The translations under genes and the position numbers were made by a program. 64,000 bases of DNA, taken from assembly GCA_024291935.2 (NCBI GenBank), contig CM044321.1:66970985-67034984 (forward strand), written 5' to 3'. The notes beneath the pieces are model-generated. The model saw only the letters and a list, made by a program, of their open reading frames with translations. It did not search any database and was not told the origin of the DNA. Source of the stretch: Okapia johnstoni. Its lineage: Eukaryota; Chordata; Mammalia; Artiodactyla; Giraffidae. This document shows positions 45,601 to 59,353 of the stretch, one piece after another (position 1 is the first letter of the stretch; each line of letters starts with the position of its first letter).

Positions 45601-46545
45601 TCCCGGTCTTGTTTTTGCTCACTGTATAGAGCTTCTCCATCTTTGGCTGCAAAGAATATAATCAGTCTGATTTCAGTGTCGACCATCTGGTGATGTCCAT
45701 GTGTAGAGTCTTCTCTTATGTTATTGGGAGAGGGTGTTTGCTATGACCAGTGTGTTCTGTTGGCAGAACTCTGTTAGCCTTTGCCCTGCTTCATTCTGTA
45801 CTCCAAGGCCAAATTTGCCTGTTACTCCAGGTGTTTCTTGACTTCCTACTTTTGCATTCCAGTCCTCTATAATGAAAAGGACATCTTTTTTGGATGTTAG
45901 TTCTAGAAGGTCTGTAGGTCCTCATAAAACTGTTCAACTTCAGCTTCTTTGGCGTTACTGGTCGGGTCATAGACTTGAATTACCATGATATTGAATGGTT
46001 TGCCTTGGAAATGAACAGAGATCATTCTGTCGTTTTTGAGATTGCATCCAAGTACTGTACTCTGCATATAAGTTAAATAAGCAGGGTGACAGTATACAAC
46101 CTTGATGTATGCCTTCCCCAATTTTGAACCAGTCGTTGTTCCATGTCCAGTTCTAACTGTTGCTTCTTGACCTGCATACAGGTTTCTCAGAAGGCAGGTA
46201 AGATGGTCTGGTATTCCTATCTCTTTTAAGAATTTTCCAGTTTGTTGTGATCCACACAGTCAAAAGCCTTACCATAGTCAGTGAGGCAGAAGTAGATGTT
46301 TTTCTGGAATTTCCTTGCTTTTTCTGTGATCCAGCAGATGTTGGCAATTTGCTCTCTAGTTCCTCTGCCTTTTCTAAATCCAGCTTATATATCTGGAAGT
46401 TCTTGGTTCACATACTGTTGAAACCTAGCTTGAAGGATTTTGAGCATGACCTTGCTAGCATGTGAAATGCGAGCAGTTGTTTGGTATTTTGAACATTCTT
46501 TGGCATTGCCCTCCTTTGGTGTTGGAATGAAAACTGGCCTATTCC
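42641..46545 (-). mobile_element. BovB LINE inserted in the Tigger element, itself split
   Basis: The 3' end is at 42641 ('ttgttgttcagttgctaaac'), running to 43452, and the same element resumes at 46057 ('actctgcatataagttaaat') up to about 46545. The two pieces join in BovB order at the 'catttctcatgatg|tactctgcatat' point of the consensus. It is 5'-truncated and its ORF is degraded. Confidence 0.8.
43453..46056 (-). mobile_element. BovB LINE inserted into another BovB
   Basis: This 2.6 kb copy starts 'ttcagttcagttcagtcgct' (3' terminus) and ends in the endonuclease region ('gattgcatccaagtactgt'). It keeps two long open pieces: 45549-44482 (355 codons; GLDLINRMPDELQMEVHD, AGFRKGRGIRDQIANIRWI) and 44475-43840 (211 codons; YADDTTLMAESEEELKSLL, the RT catalytic box, then ITASWQID-like and GRKVMTNLDSILKSRDITLP). 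Its long open frames make it the best preserved BovB here. Confidence 0.82.
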
Positions 46546-47392
46546 ATACAGTACCTTGAAAAATACAGTAGTAGGGTACAACATCTAGCATACAGGGGGT
46601 GACATCGCGTGAACAGGCAAGCAGAGTTACTGGCTGGAGGAGAGAGGAAGTGGGATGTCGTAGAGCTGAGGGATTGTCAGCAATAGGAGATGTAGGGCAA
46701 GCTGCAGTTTCGCTCAAGCCTGATATTGACGGCACAGGGTCTAGTTCCTTACTGGATTCATTTCTATCTACCCTCTTGAAAACATCATTCAGTGATGTCA
46801 GGATAGTAGCTCTTTTTTTCTCGTTGTGCTGACACAGTAGCACTGATTTATGGATTACATTCTGAACTGCTGCAACCTTTGTGTATAACTCTACATTCAG
46901 GTCCTGTGCCTCAAAAACTAACCATACCTCTTCAAATAAAGAAAGTCCCCTTGCCATTTCCTGTGTCATGAATCCCTTTGCTTCTTCAGTTACTTCTTCC
47001 TCTTATCTCTCTCTGTCCTTTCTCTGGGCCTCCAATTCCATCATGTCTTCATTAGTAAGCTCCTCATGTTGCACAGCAAGGAGTTCATGAAGTCATCCTC
47101 TTGCAGATCTAGCTCCAGCTTCTCATCGAGGGCCACTAAGTTGCTGAAGACCTCTTTGGACTTTTCATCCACTTTCTTAAACCCTCAAATATCATGAACA
47201 AACTCTGGGCAAAGTTTCTTCCCAATCCTATTCATGGTGATGGCCATAAATTCACACCAAGCAAAGTCAATGCTTTTTATGACCGTGACAGTGTACTCCA
47301 GACACATGAACTAACACGTGATTGGACATGTGACCACACGTTCTTATCTTTGAAAAATTCACCAACTTGAAGGTTCGTATATAGGTGACTTA

Positions 47393-47480
47393 TTGAATTC
47401 ATTGGTGACCTACATTGAATTGAATTCATTGATGAGCAATATTGAATTGAATATACTATATTGAATTCACTGATGAGCTC
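47393..47480. repeat. Local tandem repeat of 'ttgaattcattgatgagc' type
   Basis: Three imperfect copies ('attgaattcattggtgac', 'ttgaattcattgatgagc', 'ttgaattcactgatgagctc') lie between the end of the Tigger element and the resumed L1. The unit is L1 sequence from the insertion point. Confidence 0.6.
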
Positions 47481-48594
47481 TAGTAGTTTTTTTGGTAGTG
47501 TCTTTAGGATTTCCTGTGTATAGTATCATGTCATCTGCAAACAGTGGCAGTTTTACTACTTCTTTTCCAATTTGGATTCCTTTTATTTCTTTTTCTTCTC
47601 TGATTGCCATGGCTAGGACTTCCAAAGCTATGTTGAAAGAAGGTGATGAGAGTGAACAACATCCTTGACTTGTTTCTTAGAGGAAATGCTTTCAGCTTTT
47701 CACTGTTGAGTATGATGTTAGATGTAGGTTTGTCATAAATGACTTGTATTATGTTGAGATATGTCCTCTTCGTTCCCACTTTCTGGAGTTTTTTTCTTTT
47801 TTTAATCATAAAAGGCTATTGGATTTTGTCCAAAAGTTTTTTCTTCATCTGTTGAGGTTGATTATAGTTTTTATTCTTCAGGTTGTTACTGTGATGTATC
47901 ACTGATTTGCTGATACTGAAAAAATCCTGGCATCCCCGGGATAAATCCCACTTGGTTGTGATCCTTTTAACGTATCGTTGGGCTTGGCTTCCTAGTATTT
48001 TGTTAAGGATTCTTGCTTCTATGGTCAACAGTGATACTGGCCTGTAATTTTCTTTGTTGTGATGTCTTTGATTTTGGTATCACGGTGATGGTGGCCTCAT
48101 GGAATAAGTTTGGGAAAGTTCTTTCGTATGCAGTTTTTGGAAATAGTTTCAGAAGGATAGGTATTAATTATTCTTTAAATTTTTCATCAAATTTGCCTAT
48201 GAAGCTACCTGGTCCTGGACTTTTGTTTGTGGGAGTTTTGAACTCACTGTTTCAACTTCAGTGGTTGTGATTGGTCTGTTCATATTTTCTATTTCTTTCT
48301 GGTTCAGTCTCAAGAGACTGTACCTTTCTAAGAATTTGTCCATTTCTAATAGGTTGTCCATTTTATTAGCATATAGTGGCTTATAGTAGTCTCTTACGAT
48401 TCTTTGTATTTCTGTGGTATCAGAAAGAGACAAGCAAACATTGTATATTAATGCATATATGCATCATGTTTTCATAGTTTGTTTTTTCTCCTTCCTCTTT
48501 TGTTCTTTTCTCTTGTCATTTGATGACTGTCTCCAGTGTTGTGTTTGGATTCCTTTTTCTTTTTTGTGTGTATATCTGTTATAGGTTTTTTTCC

Positions 48595-48870
48595 CCAAAG
48601 ACTTTATTTTTTTCCGTGCTGAGTCTTCTTTGCTGCACGCTATCCTTCTCTGGTTGTTGTGAGCAGGGGTTACTCTTTAGTTGCAGTGCACAGGCTTCTC
48701 ATTGTGGTGGCTTCTCTTGATGTGGAGCATTGGCTCTAGTGTTTGGGCTCAGTAGCTATGGTGCACGGGCCTAGTTGCCACAGTATGGAATCTTGCTGGT
48801 CCCAGGATGGAACCTGTGTCCCCTGCATTGGCAGGTGGATTCCTAACCACTGGGCCACCAGGGAAGTCCT
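48595..48870 (-). repeat. CHR-type SINE in the old L1 (third)
   Basis: From 'aaagactttatttttttccg' to 'ggattcctaaccactgggcc' and 'accagggaagtcc'. L1-derived sequence flanks it. Confidence 0.8.
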
Positions 48871-49887
48871 ATTATACATTTTTGGTTTGAGAGTACCATG
48901 AGGTTTTGATATACCAGCCTATGTATATACAAGATTGTTTTAAGTTTGCTGGTCTCTTAATTTTAAATGTTTTTTCAATATCCTGCATTTGTACTCTCAT
49001 TTTCTATTTCTGGTTTAAATATCATATTTGTGTGTGGATGCTTTTCTACCCTAAATACATGTTTGCCTTTACCAGTGAGCTTTCCTGTTCATAATTTTCT
49101 TGTTTCTAATTGTGGTCTTTTATTTTCCACTTAGAGAAGTTTCTTTAGCTGGTTTGGTTGTGTTAAATTCTTTTTGCTTTTGCTTGTCTGTAAACTTTTG
49201 ATTTCTTTGTTGAATCTGAGAATCTTGCTGGTTAGATAAAGTATTGTTGGTTGTAGGTTTTCCCCTTTCATTACTTTAAATTGTGCCACTCTCCTGTAGC
49301 CTGCAGAGTTTCTGCTGAAAAATCAACTGATAACCTTATGTTATCAGATAACCTTGTATGTTATTTGATGCTTTTCTCTTTTAAAAAAATTTTTTTTTAT
49401 TTGTCATTAATTTTTGTCAGTATGGTTAATATGTGTCTTGGCTGATTCCCCCTTGAGGTTATCCTGTATGGGACTCTACACTTCCTGGACTTGGGTGACT
49501 ATTTCTTTTCCCCTGTGGGAATTTTTCAGGTATTTTTCCCTCAATTATTTTCTCAGGTCCTTTCTCTCTTTTTTCCTAGTACCCTTTTAATGCAAATGTT
49601 TGTGAGTTTAATGTTGTCCCAGAGGTCTTTTAAACTGTTCTCGTTTCTTTGCATTCTTTTCTCTGTTCTGTTCCATTGCAGTGATTTCCACCATTCTGTC
49701 TTACACCTCACTTATCTGTTCCTCTGCCTCATTAATTCTGCTATTGATTCCTTCTAGTCTGCTTTTCATTTCAGTTATTGTGTTGTATATCTCTGTTCTT
49801 TAAACTTTTTAGCTCTTTTTTAATCATTTCTTGATTAAAGAAATCTGTAATCATCAGTCTGTACCTCCATTCTTTTTCTGAGATCTT

Positions 49888-52326
49888 CAGTTCAGTCACT
49901 CAGTCATGTCCGACTCTGCGACCCCATGGACTGCAGCACGTCAGGCTTCCCCGTCCATTACCAACTCCTGGAGCTTGCTCAAACTCATGTCCATCGAGTC
50001 AGTGATGCCATCCAACCATCTCATCCTCTGTCATCCCCTTCTCCTCCTGCCTTCAATCTTTCCCAGCATCAGGGTCTTTTCCAGTGAATCAATTCTTTGC
50101 GACAGGTAGCCAGAGGGTTGGAGTTTCAGCATCAGTCCTCCCAATAAATATTCAGGATTGATTTCTTTTAGGATTGACTGGTATGATCTCCTTGCAATCC
50201 AAGGGACTCTCGGGAGTCCTTTCCAACACCACAGTTCAAAAGCATCAATTCTTCAGTATTCTTCAGTACTCAGCTTTCTCTGTAGTCCAGCTCTCACATC
50301 CATACATGACCACTGGAAAAACCATAGCTTGGACTAGACAGACCTTTGTCAGCAAAGTAATGTCTCTGCTTTTTAATATGCTGTCTAGGTTTGTCATAGC
50401 TTTTCTTCCAAGGAGTGTCTTTTAATTTCATGGCTGCAGTCACCATCTGCAGTGATTTTGGAGCCCAAGAAAATAAAGTCTGTCACTGTTTCCATTGTTT
50501 CCCCATCTATTTGCCATGAAGTGATGTGACTGGATGCATGATCTTAGTTTTTTGAATGTTGAGTTTTAAGCCAACTTTTTCATTCTCAAAGAGCCCTTTC
50601 ACTTTCATCAAGAGGCTCTTTAGTTCCTCTTCACTTTCTGCCATAAGGGTGGTGTCATCTGCATATCTGAGGTTATTGGTATTTCTCCCATCAATCTTGA
50701 TTCCAGGTTGTGCTTCATCCAGCCCGGCATCTCACATGATGTACTCTGCATAGAAGTTAAATAAGCAGGGTGACAATACACAGTCTTGATGTACTCCTTT
50801 CCCGATTTTGAGCCAGTCTGTTTTCCCATGTATGAGTCTAACTTGCTTCTTGACCTGCATAAAGATTTCTCAGGAGGCAGGTCAGGTGGTCTGGTATTCC
50901 CATCTCTTTAAGAATTTTCCACAGTTGGTTATGATCCACACAGTCAAAGGCTTTGGTGTAATCAATAAAGCAGAAATAGATGTTTTTCTGGAATTCAGTT
51001 GCTTTTTCTATGATCCAACGGATGTTGGCAATTTGATCTCTGGTTCCTCTGCCTTTTTTAAATCCAACTTTAACATCTGGGAGTTGATGGTTCACATACT
51101 GTTGAAACCTGGCTTGGAAAATTTTGAGCATTACTTTGCTGGTGTGTGAGATGAATGCAATTGTGTGGTAGTTACAGCATTCTCTGGCATTGCCCTTCTT
51201 TGGGATTTGAATGAAAACTGAGCTTTTCCAGTCCTGTGGCCACTGCTGAGTTTTCCAAATTTGCTGGCATACTACGTGCAGCGCTTGCACAGCATCATCT
51301 TTTAGGATTTGAAATAGCTCAACTGGAATTCTATCACCTCCACTAGCTTTGTTTGTAGTGACACTTCCTAAGGCCCACTTGACTTCGCATTCCAGGATGT
51401 CTGGCTCTAGGTGAGTGAGTGATCACACCATCGTGGTAATCTGGGTTGTGAAGATCTTTTTTGTATAGTTCTTCTGTGTATTCTTGCCACCTCTTCTTAA
51501 TATCGTCTGCTTCTGTTAGGTCCATACCATTTCTGTTCTTTATTGTGCCAGTCTTTGCATGAAATGTTCCCTTGGTGTATCTAATTTTCTTGAGGAGATC
51601 TCTAGTCTTTCCCATTCTATTGTTTTCCTCTATTTCTTTGCATTGATCTCTGAGGAAGGCTTTCTTATTTCTCCTTGCTATTCTTTGGAACTCTGCATTC
51701 AGATGGGTATATCTTTTCTTTTTCCTTTGCCTTGCTTCTCTTCTTTTCTCAGCTATCTGTAAGGCCTTCTCAGACAACCACTTTGCCTTTTTGCATTTCT
51801 TTTTCTTGGGGATGGTCCTTGATCACTGCCTCCTGTAGAACGTCATGAACCTCTGTCCATAGTTCTTCAGGCACTCTGTCTATCCGATCTAATCCCTTGA
51901 ATCTATTTGTCACTTCCACTGTGTAGTAGTAAGGGATTTGATTTAGGTCATACCTGAATAGTCTAGTGGTTTTCCCTACTTTCTTTCTTCAATTTAAGTC
52001 TGAATTTGGCAATAAGGAGTTCATGATCTGAACCACAGTCAGCTCCTGGTCTTGTTTTTGCTGACTATGTAGAGCTTCTCCATCTTTGGCTGCAGAGAAT
52101 TTAGTCAGTCTGATTTCAGTATTGACCATCTGGTGATGCTCGTGTGTAGAGTCTTCTGTTGTGTTGTTGGAAGAGGGTGTTTGCTATGACCTGTGCGTTC
52201 TCTTGGCAATACTCTGTGAGCCTTTGCCCTTCTTCATTTTGTACTCCAAGACCAAATTTGCCTATTACTCCTGGTATCTCTTGACTTCCTACTTTTTCAT
52301 TCCAGTCCCCTGTGATAAAAAGGACA
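49888..52326 (-). mobile_element. BovB LINE, 5'-truncated, in the old L1
   Basis: Starts 'cagttcagtcactcagtcat' and ends 'ctgtgataaaaaggaca'. Near-perfect 11-base duplications are 'tctgagatctt' (49877-49887) and 'tctgatatctt' (52327-52337). Open pieces lie at 51777-51343 (QCKEIEENNRMGKTRDLLKK) and 51290-50838 (GFKKGRGTRDQIANIRWI, CFIDYTKAFDCVDHNQLWKI). L1 continues on both sides. Confidence 0.88.
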
Positions 52327-53379
52327 TCTGATATCTTGGGTCATCTTTATTATCATTACTCTGAATTCTTTTTTGGCTCGATTGCCCATCTTCATTTTAC
52401 TTATTTATTCTTCTAGGATTTTATCTTGTTCTTTCCTCTGCTGTCTCATTTTGTCTACCTTTGTGTGTTTACTGTCCCACAGTCTGCCGCATTATAGTTC
52501 CTCTTGTTTCTGGTGTCTTCCCTCTGGTAGATGAGTATGATCCGACAGGCTTGTTCAGGCTTCCCCGTGGGAGGGGTTCATGCCAGCCCATTGATGGATG
52601 GAGTTGGGTCTTATCCCTCTGGCTCTGTCAAGGGGTGTGTTTATAGGTGTCTGTGAGCTCAGAAAGACTTTAAGCAGCCTGTCTGAAGGACAGGGCTGTG
52701 TTGTTTGGCCTGAGGCATCTCAGCACTGTAGCCTTTGGGCTGTTGGGTGGGGCTAGGTCTTGGCCTCAAATGGCCACCTCAAGGACCGTTCATGCAAATG
52801 AGTACTCCCCAATACCTCTGCCACCAGTGTCCTTGTCTCTGCAATGAGTCATAGCTGCCCTCTGCCTCCCCAGGACACCATCCAAAACTAGCAGGTAGGT
52901 CTGGGCCAGGCTCTTAGGAAGTTACTGCTTTTTCTCCTGGGTTCTGGTGTGCATGAACTCTTATGTGCACCTTCCAAGAGCGGCATTTCTGCTTCCACCA
53001 GTTCTGTGGAGTTCCTGCGGTCAAGCCCCTTTGGCCTTCAAAGCCAAATGCGCTGGGGGCTCCTCCTCCTGATGGCCATACCCCCGGACTGGGGAACCTG
53101 ACCTGGCACTCAGAATTCTCACTCCTGTGGGAGAACCTCTGTGATAAAACGATTTTCCAGTTTGTGGGTCACCCACTCTGAGGGTATGTGATTTGATTAC
53201 ATGGCAAATGGAACCCTCCTACCATGTTGTTGTGGCTTCTTTTTTGTCTTTGATAGTAGATTATCTTTTTTGGTAAGTTCCAGTCATTTGTTCTTGATGG
53301 TTGTTCAGCAGATAGTTGTGATTTTGGTGTTTTTGTGAGAGGATGAGCTCAGGTCCTTGTCCAGGGATCTCTCTGAGGG

Positions 53380-53465
53380 TTCTGTTAAAATGCAGATTCT
53401 GAATCTGTAGCTCGGGCGTAGGACCTGAGGATCTGTGTTTCTGCCAGGCTCCCAGAAGAGGGAGC
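53380..53465 (+). repeat. MER5-type hAT remnant
   Basis: 'ttaaaatgcagattctgaat', 'gacctgaggatctgtgtttc' and 'tgccaggctcccagaag' match the MER5 family core. Confidence 0.55.
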
Positions 53466-55261
53466 TACTGTTGATCTGTGTGCTGAGCAGCGAGGTTGTA
53501 GAAAGGACGCCAAGGTTTGGAGAGGGATATGCCTTAAATGGTAGTACTGTTCACTGGTTTTTTGTTAAAGGATATGATAAAGGCTACAGATGAACACCCA
53601 TAGGGAACAGATGTGTAGGGCAGTGTTGGGGGAGAGGGCACAGAGCTTCCATGACTTCTCTGGGCACTCCCAGTTGTTCCCCACCTGGAACACTCCCCGC
53701 ACCCACTGCCACCTTATTTCTGTAATTCCACAATCCACTGAAAGGAACAGCATTAGGGTTTGGAACCTGAGGAGTCTTAAGAATCGACTCTGTGCATGTT
53801 TGTACACACGTGTGCAATGCTAAATTACAAGTATCTTTATCTCACATCTTTACTAACGTTAACAGTCTTACCTATTGGTGGGAATAAGACATTCACATGC
53901 CTCTAAAATGTATGGTCAATTTGGACACTACAGGTTAATCAAAATATGTCTTAAGTTGCAGTACACCAGCCTGAATTGCTTTTTTGTGCCAGTGGATAAA
54001 ATGTGTGACATTCTAGGGCTAAAAAGCATGGTGGTAGGAGGAGGTGTTCCTCCTCAGATGTGAGGAGATAGGCATCTAAAGGAGAGGGCAGATATCCTAC
54101 TCCTCTGCTCCTGTGCCTGCCCCTGGGGAAGTGAACATTAAGGCTTCAGTAACAGAGGGAGAACTCGATACCCCAGGAGACTTGAGGGCAGCTCTAAAGT
54201 CACTGATTGTTGGGCTCCCCTGGGGCCTGTCTGCAGCTTCAGAGGGCCCTTCTGCTTCACTAAGGGAGAGGAGGTTAAGAAACAGGAAAAGTAAAACTCT
54301 TTCACATTAACAAACCTGTTTAAAAAAAAATAATAAAACAGAAAAAAAACCCACTTCTTCTCATGACTACAGATGATATTACTGAAAAACTCTCTTTTTA
54401 AAAGAATAACCCAATCATGGGGGTTCTTTGCTGGGTAAGAGGCCACGGTGGAAAATTCAGTCACAACTAATCAGCCCTTTCTAGTGAGGGTCCCAGCAGA
54501 ACTCAGAGTTCCTAGTGTTGTTAACCACAGAAACCTGCATTTTGTGAAAAAAAATTTTCTTCCCCAGAGAGATTGTTTTTTCCTACAGATTATGGTTAAT
54601 CATCTTTAGGGAAAGTTGAAAATCATTAAAATAGTATGTTGACAGCAATGTCCAGAAAGTCATTAAAACCCAGTTAGTAATTGTATCTGTGGTAACATTA
54701 AGAAAATCTTGGATCAGACTCTGTTGTGGATACTTCTAGAAAATTACTACTTATGATTTAGTTGTATATGAGGAAGCAAGTTACGTTGGTTAATCTAAGG
54801 TGTATGAGTCGGAAGACCATAGAAGTTAAATTGTTATATGTTTCCATGATCCCGTTTTTTGAGTTGAGTGAAGAATAGATGGGTTTTGGTGAAAGAATAG
54901 AACTCACTACTTTTTCCTTATCATTAATGGGTCTCTTTCAAAATTTTAAGGATGACAACCTAATGATAGGCTGTGGATAATGAGAGCTCTTGTTTTTGGG
55001 TTTCTCGCTTCTGATTGTAGTGAGAGCTGGTTGAGGGTTACAGTCTTTGGTGTCCACCTCAAGAGGTTACAGAGACCTCCTGCTTCCCAGGGTGACGGTA
55101 CTTGCTTCACAACCCCCTGGCTGCCATTCATGGAACACATGAGTGTGGTACTTCTTGGGATTGTCACCATGGCAACCCACATGCAAAAATATAAATCAAA
55201 GCAAAAATCTTCATTAAGTAGAAGTAAAATCTGTGGTCAGTATGTATTTTTTTTTTTTTTT
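53466..55261. other. Intergenic DNA before the FRY 3' end
   Basis: No gene or well-defined repeat recognised. Short open frames on both strands near 53565-53823 and 54980-55270 have no homology I know and no start or splice context. A 21-base T-run at about 55245-55269 marks the border with the FRY 3' UTR. Confidence 0.5.
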
Positions 55262-56428
55262 TTTTTTTAGTTTAAAGGCAGTTCTAAACAGAATGTCAAC
55301 CAAGATTACATCACAAAAACTTTAAATGTATTTACAGAGTGAATAAGTTACATAGATAAACTTTGAATATGTTTCTGATGTGCAACAGGTTTACATGCAC
55401 ACAGCTAACACTTGACAGCATTAAATTTAAGGAGAAAACTTAAGAATGGCTCTTTACGTATATATTACAAATAAAATGACATTTCTTAAGAAACAAAGTG
55501 ACAACTCATATTTTACCTTTATGTCCTATTTCCGGCTGTCCACGTGGATATTAAAATATGCATGCGTAACATGTGGAAAGACTTGGAATTTATAATGTGG
55601 ATGTCTTTAACTTTTTTCTACAAAATGGCAAAATTGGTTAAAATTAACACTCATCCTTCTGTAGTATAAATATGTTCATAAAAGCAACATTCTAGTAAAA
55701 AGCAGCCAAGATCCTTTAAAAAAAGGTCTATCTGGACCATTTTTGGCGCGAGGGTCTTCATCACAGACCCCTGCAGAGAGGTCCAGGGCTTTCCGAGACA
55801 GTAGCCTAGCAACATAAGAAAGGTACTTCATAGCAGCTCCTTTTAGATACAGTAATGGTCTTCAAATTTCAGTGTACATTAAATTGTCCATTTACAATTC
55901 CCTTTTCACATACACAGGCTGTCAGCTTTTGACCGTCTTACAGTTTTCAGTGGCCAGCTTCATTCTGCCTGCTCCTTCCTCAGCTCACCTCACAAAAAAA
56001 AAAAGGAAAAAGAAAAAGAATGTACAAGTTTTAGAATATAAAATATTTTTTAGTGAAGAAAACATTGCACTTTTGCCAATCTAAAATTGTTTCTAGAAAG
56101 GAAGGTATTGTTCAGAGTAGTTGGCTTTGGTATGCAATGGAAGTCACATCTTCAGTAGTGAGTTGCATTTGCTCAGTAAAAGGATAACACGTTTGTGCCA
56201 CACAGCATGATGGATGGAGGCTGTTCCAGAACTGTCCTATGCTACCTTGGTTCTTAGAGTATTGCTACACGTGGGAAGTTCTGCCATCCTCTTTATGAAA
56301 AGTCCTGCAGGTAACAAGAGGGAGAACAGTCTGACCAAGCCTTTTGAAGGCTGAGAAGACACTGAATGATGTCACCCCAGCACGGCAGCACCCCCAGCTT
56401 GGCACCCATGGGGGATGGGAGGCTCCTG
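55262..56428 (-). other. FRY: FRY 3' UTR (approximate 3' end)
   Basis: Follows the FRY stop codon on minus with no intervening repeat. It is A/T-rich unique sequence until the T-run at 55245. The 3' end is inferred: no canonical AATAAA was found on the minus strand near it, so the true cleavage site may be elsewhere. A C/G-rich patch at 55745-55810 and an A-run at 55993-56003 lie inside. Confidence 0.5.
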
Positions 56429-56713
<285 letters not shown>

Positions 56714-56952
56714 TTAGAGGCACTGTTATTTATAAGGTTGAGTCTTTATTAGTATAAGAAAACTACTTTCTGAATACAAAAGTTTTTATTGAGATAAAAT
56801 TCACACACTATATAATTCAGCTATCCAAAATATAATTCGTGGCTTTTTTGGGTAATATTCAGAGTTGTGTAAACATCACTATAATCAGTTTTAGAATATT
56901 AATTATTATTGGTTTTGATAAAAAAAAAACTAAAGTATAAACATATCAGAAT

Positions 56953-57078
56953 AGGGGGATTTTCCTCACTGTCTAGTGGTTAAGACTCGGAGCTTCCACT
57001 GCAGGGGGGCATAGGTTTGATTCCTGGTTGAAGAACGAAGATCCCACATGCCACACTGTGTGGCCAAAAAAAAAAAAA
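56953..57078 (+). repeat. CHR-type SINE
   Basis: 'agtggttaagactcggagct', 'tccactgcaggggggcatag', 'gatcccacatgccacactgt' and a terminal A-run (57067-57079) define a plus-strand tRNA-derived SINE. Confidence 0.8.
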
Positions 57079-57438
57079 AGCCAGAACAGAATCCTATAAT
57101 CTTAAAACATTTATTTGCTATAACATTGTGGTTACAATGAATGTGAATATACTATCAAAATGTAGGGAGAAAGTCCCAAAAAGGATACATTCAAAAAATT
57201 AGTTCTAAAATTATTTTGGAGTATACTTTGAAGTGTATAAACATTTTAGAGATGACAGATAACCAGAACCAACACAAATTTTCAGATAAGAAGTTCTGAA
57301 ACCTGATGTTTCTGTAATGGGAAAGATCTGAGGAGGACTTATATAAACATCTCAATGTTCCTTCCATAGTGATTTAGTCCCTAGCCCTGACAAAGTGACT
57401 TTTAGGCATGCATTTCTTTTAACCATCTCTAACTAGTG

Positions 57439-57663
57439 GGCTTCCCAGGTGGCACTAGTGGTAAAGAACTTGCCTACCAATGCAGGAGACTTAAGAGATG
57501 CAGGTTTGATCCCTGGTTCGGGAAGATCCCCTGGAGGAGGGCATGGCAACCCACTCCAGTATGCTTGCCTGGGAAACCCCATGGACAGAGGAGCCTGGAA
57601 GGCTACAACTACAAGTCCATGGGGTCAAAGAGTCAGACATGACTTAGTGATGAAAGAGCAATA
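57439..57663 (+). repeat. Bov-tA SINE next to a FRY splice donor
   Basis: From 'gggcttcccaggtggcacta' to 'gtcagacatgacttagtgat' and 'gaaagagca'. It ends about 15 bases from the exon donor at 57679, antisense to FRY. Confidence 0.9.
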
Positions 57664-57678
57664 CAAATAGTACCGTTA

Positions 57679-59353
<1,675 letters not shown>

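Larger units (their letters stand above)
42436..47392. mobile_element. Tigger-type (TcMar) DNA transposon, split by BovB
   Basis: Left part 42436-42640 starts 'cagtcagtcccctgcatatg' next to a TA in L1. The right part, about 46546-47392, ends 'ttgaaggttcgtatataggt' followed by 'gacttatt'. The right part encodes on minus (46969-46385) a transposase C-terminal remnant: GLSLFEEVWLVFEAQDLNVE, ATILTSLNDVFKRVDRNESS. This resembles TIGD/Tigger C termini. Upstream transposase sequence is missing and the frame is broken. Confidence 0.7.
35950..53340 (-). mobile_element. Old L1 LINE broken into pieces by nested insertions
   Basis: Pieces in order on plus are 35950-36758 (3' UTR), 37084-37815 and 38129-38448 (3' UTR and ORF2 C terminus), 42284-42435, 47460-48594 (RT region), 48871-49887 (ORF2 start and ORF1) and 52327-53340 (ORF1 N-terminal and GC-rich 5' UTR). 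Each piece continues the previous one in L1 order, showing a single insertion. Surviving peptides include KSFRV-side antisense of [20 protein letters not shown] (37791-37510) and NRPITTTEVETV (48433-48197). It is the oldest layer of this block. Confidence 0.85.

Noticed and set aside
53565..53823. Overlapping frames of about 77-80 codons
   Set aside because: No recognisable domain, no splice or promoter context, and both strands are open, as expected by chance.
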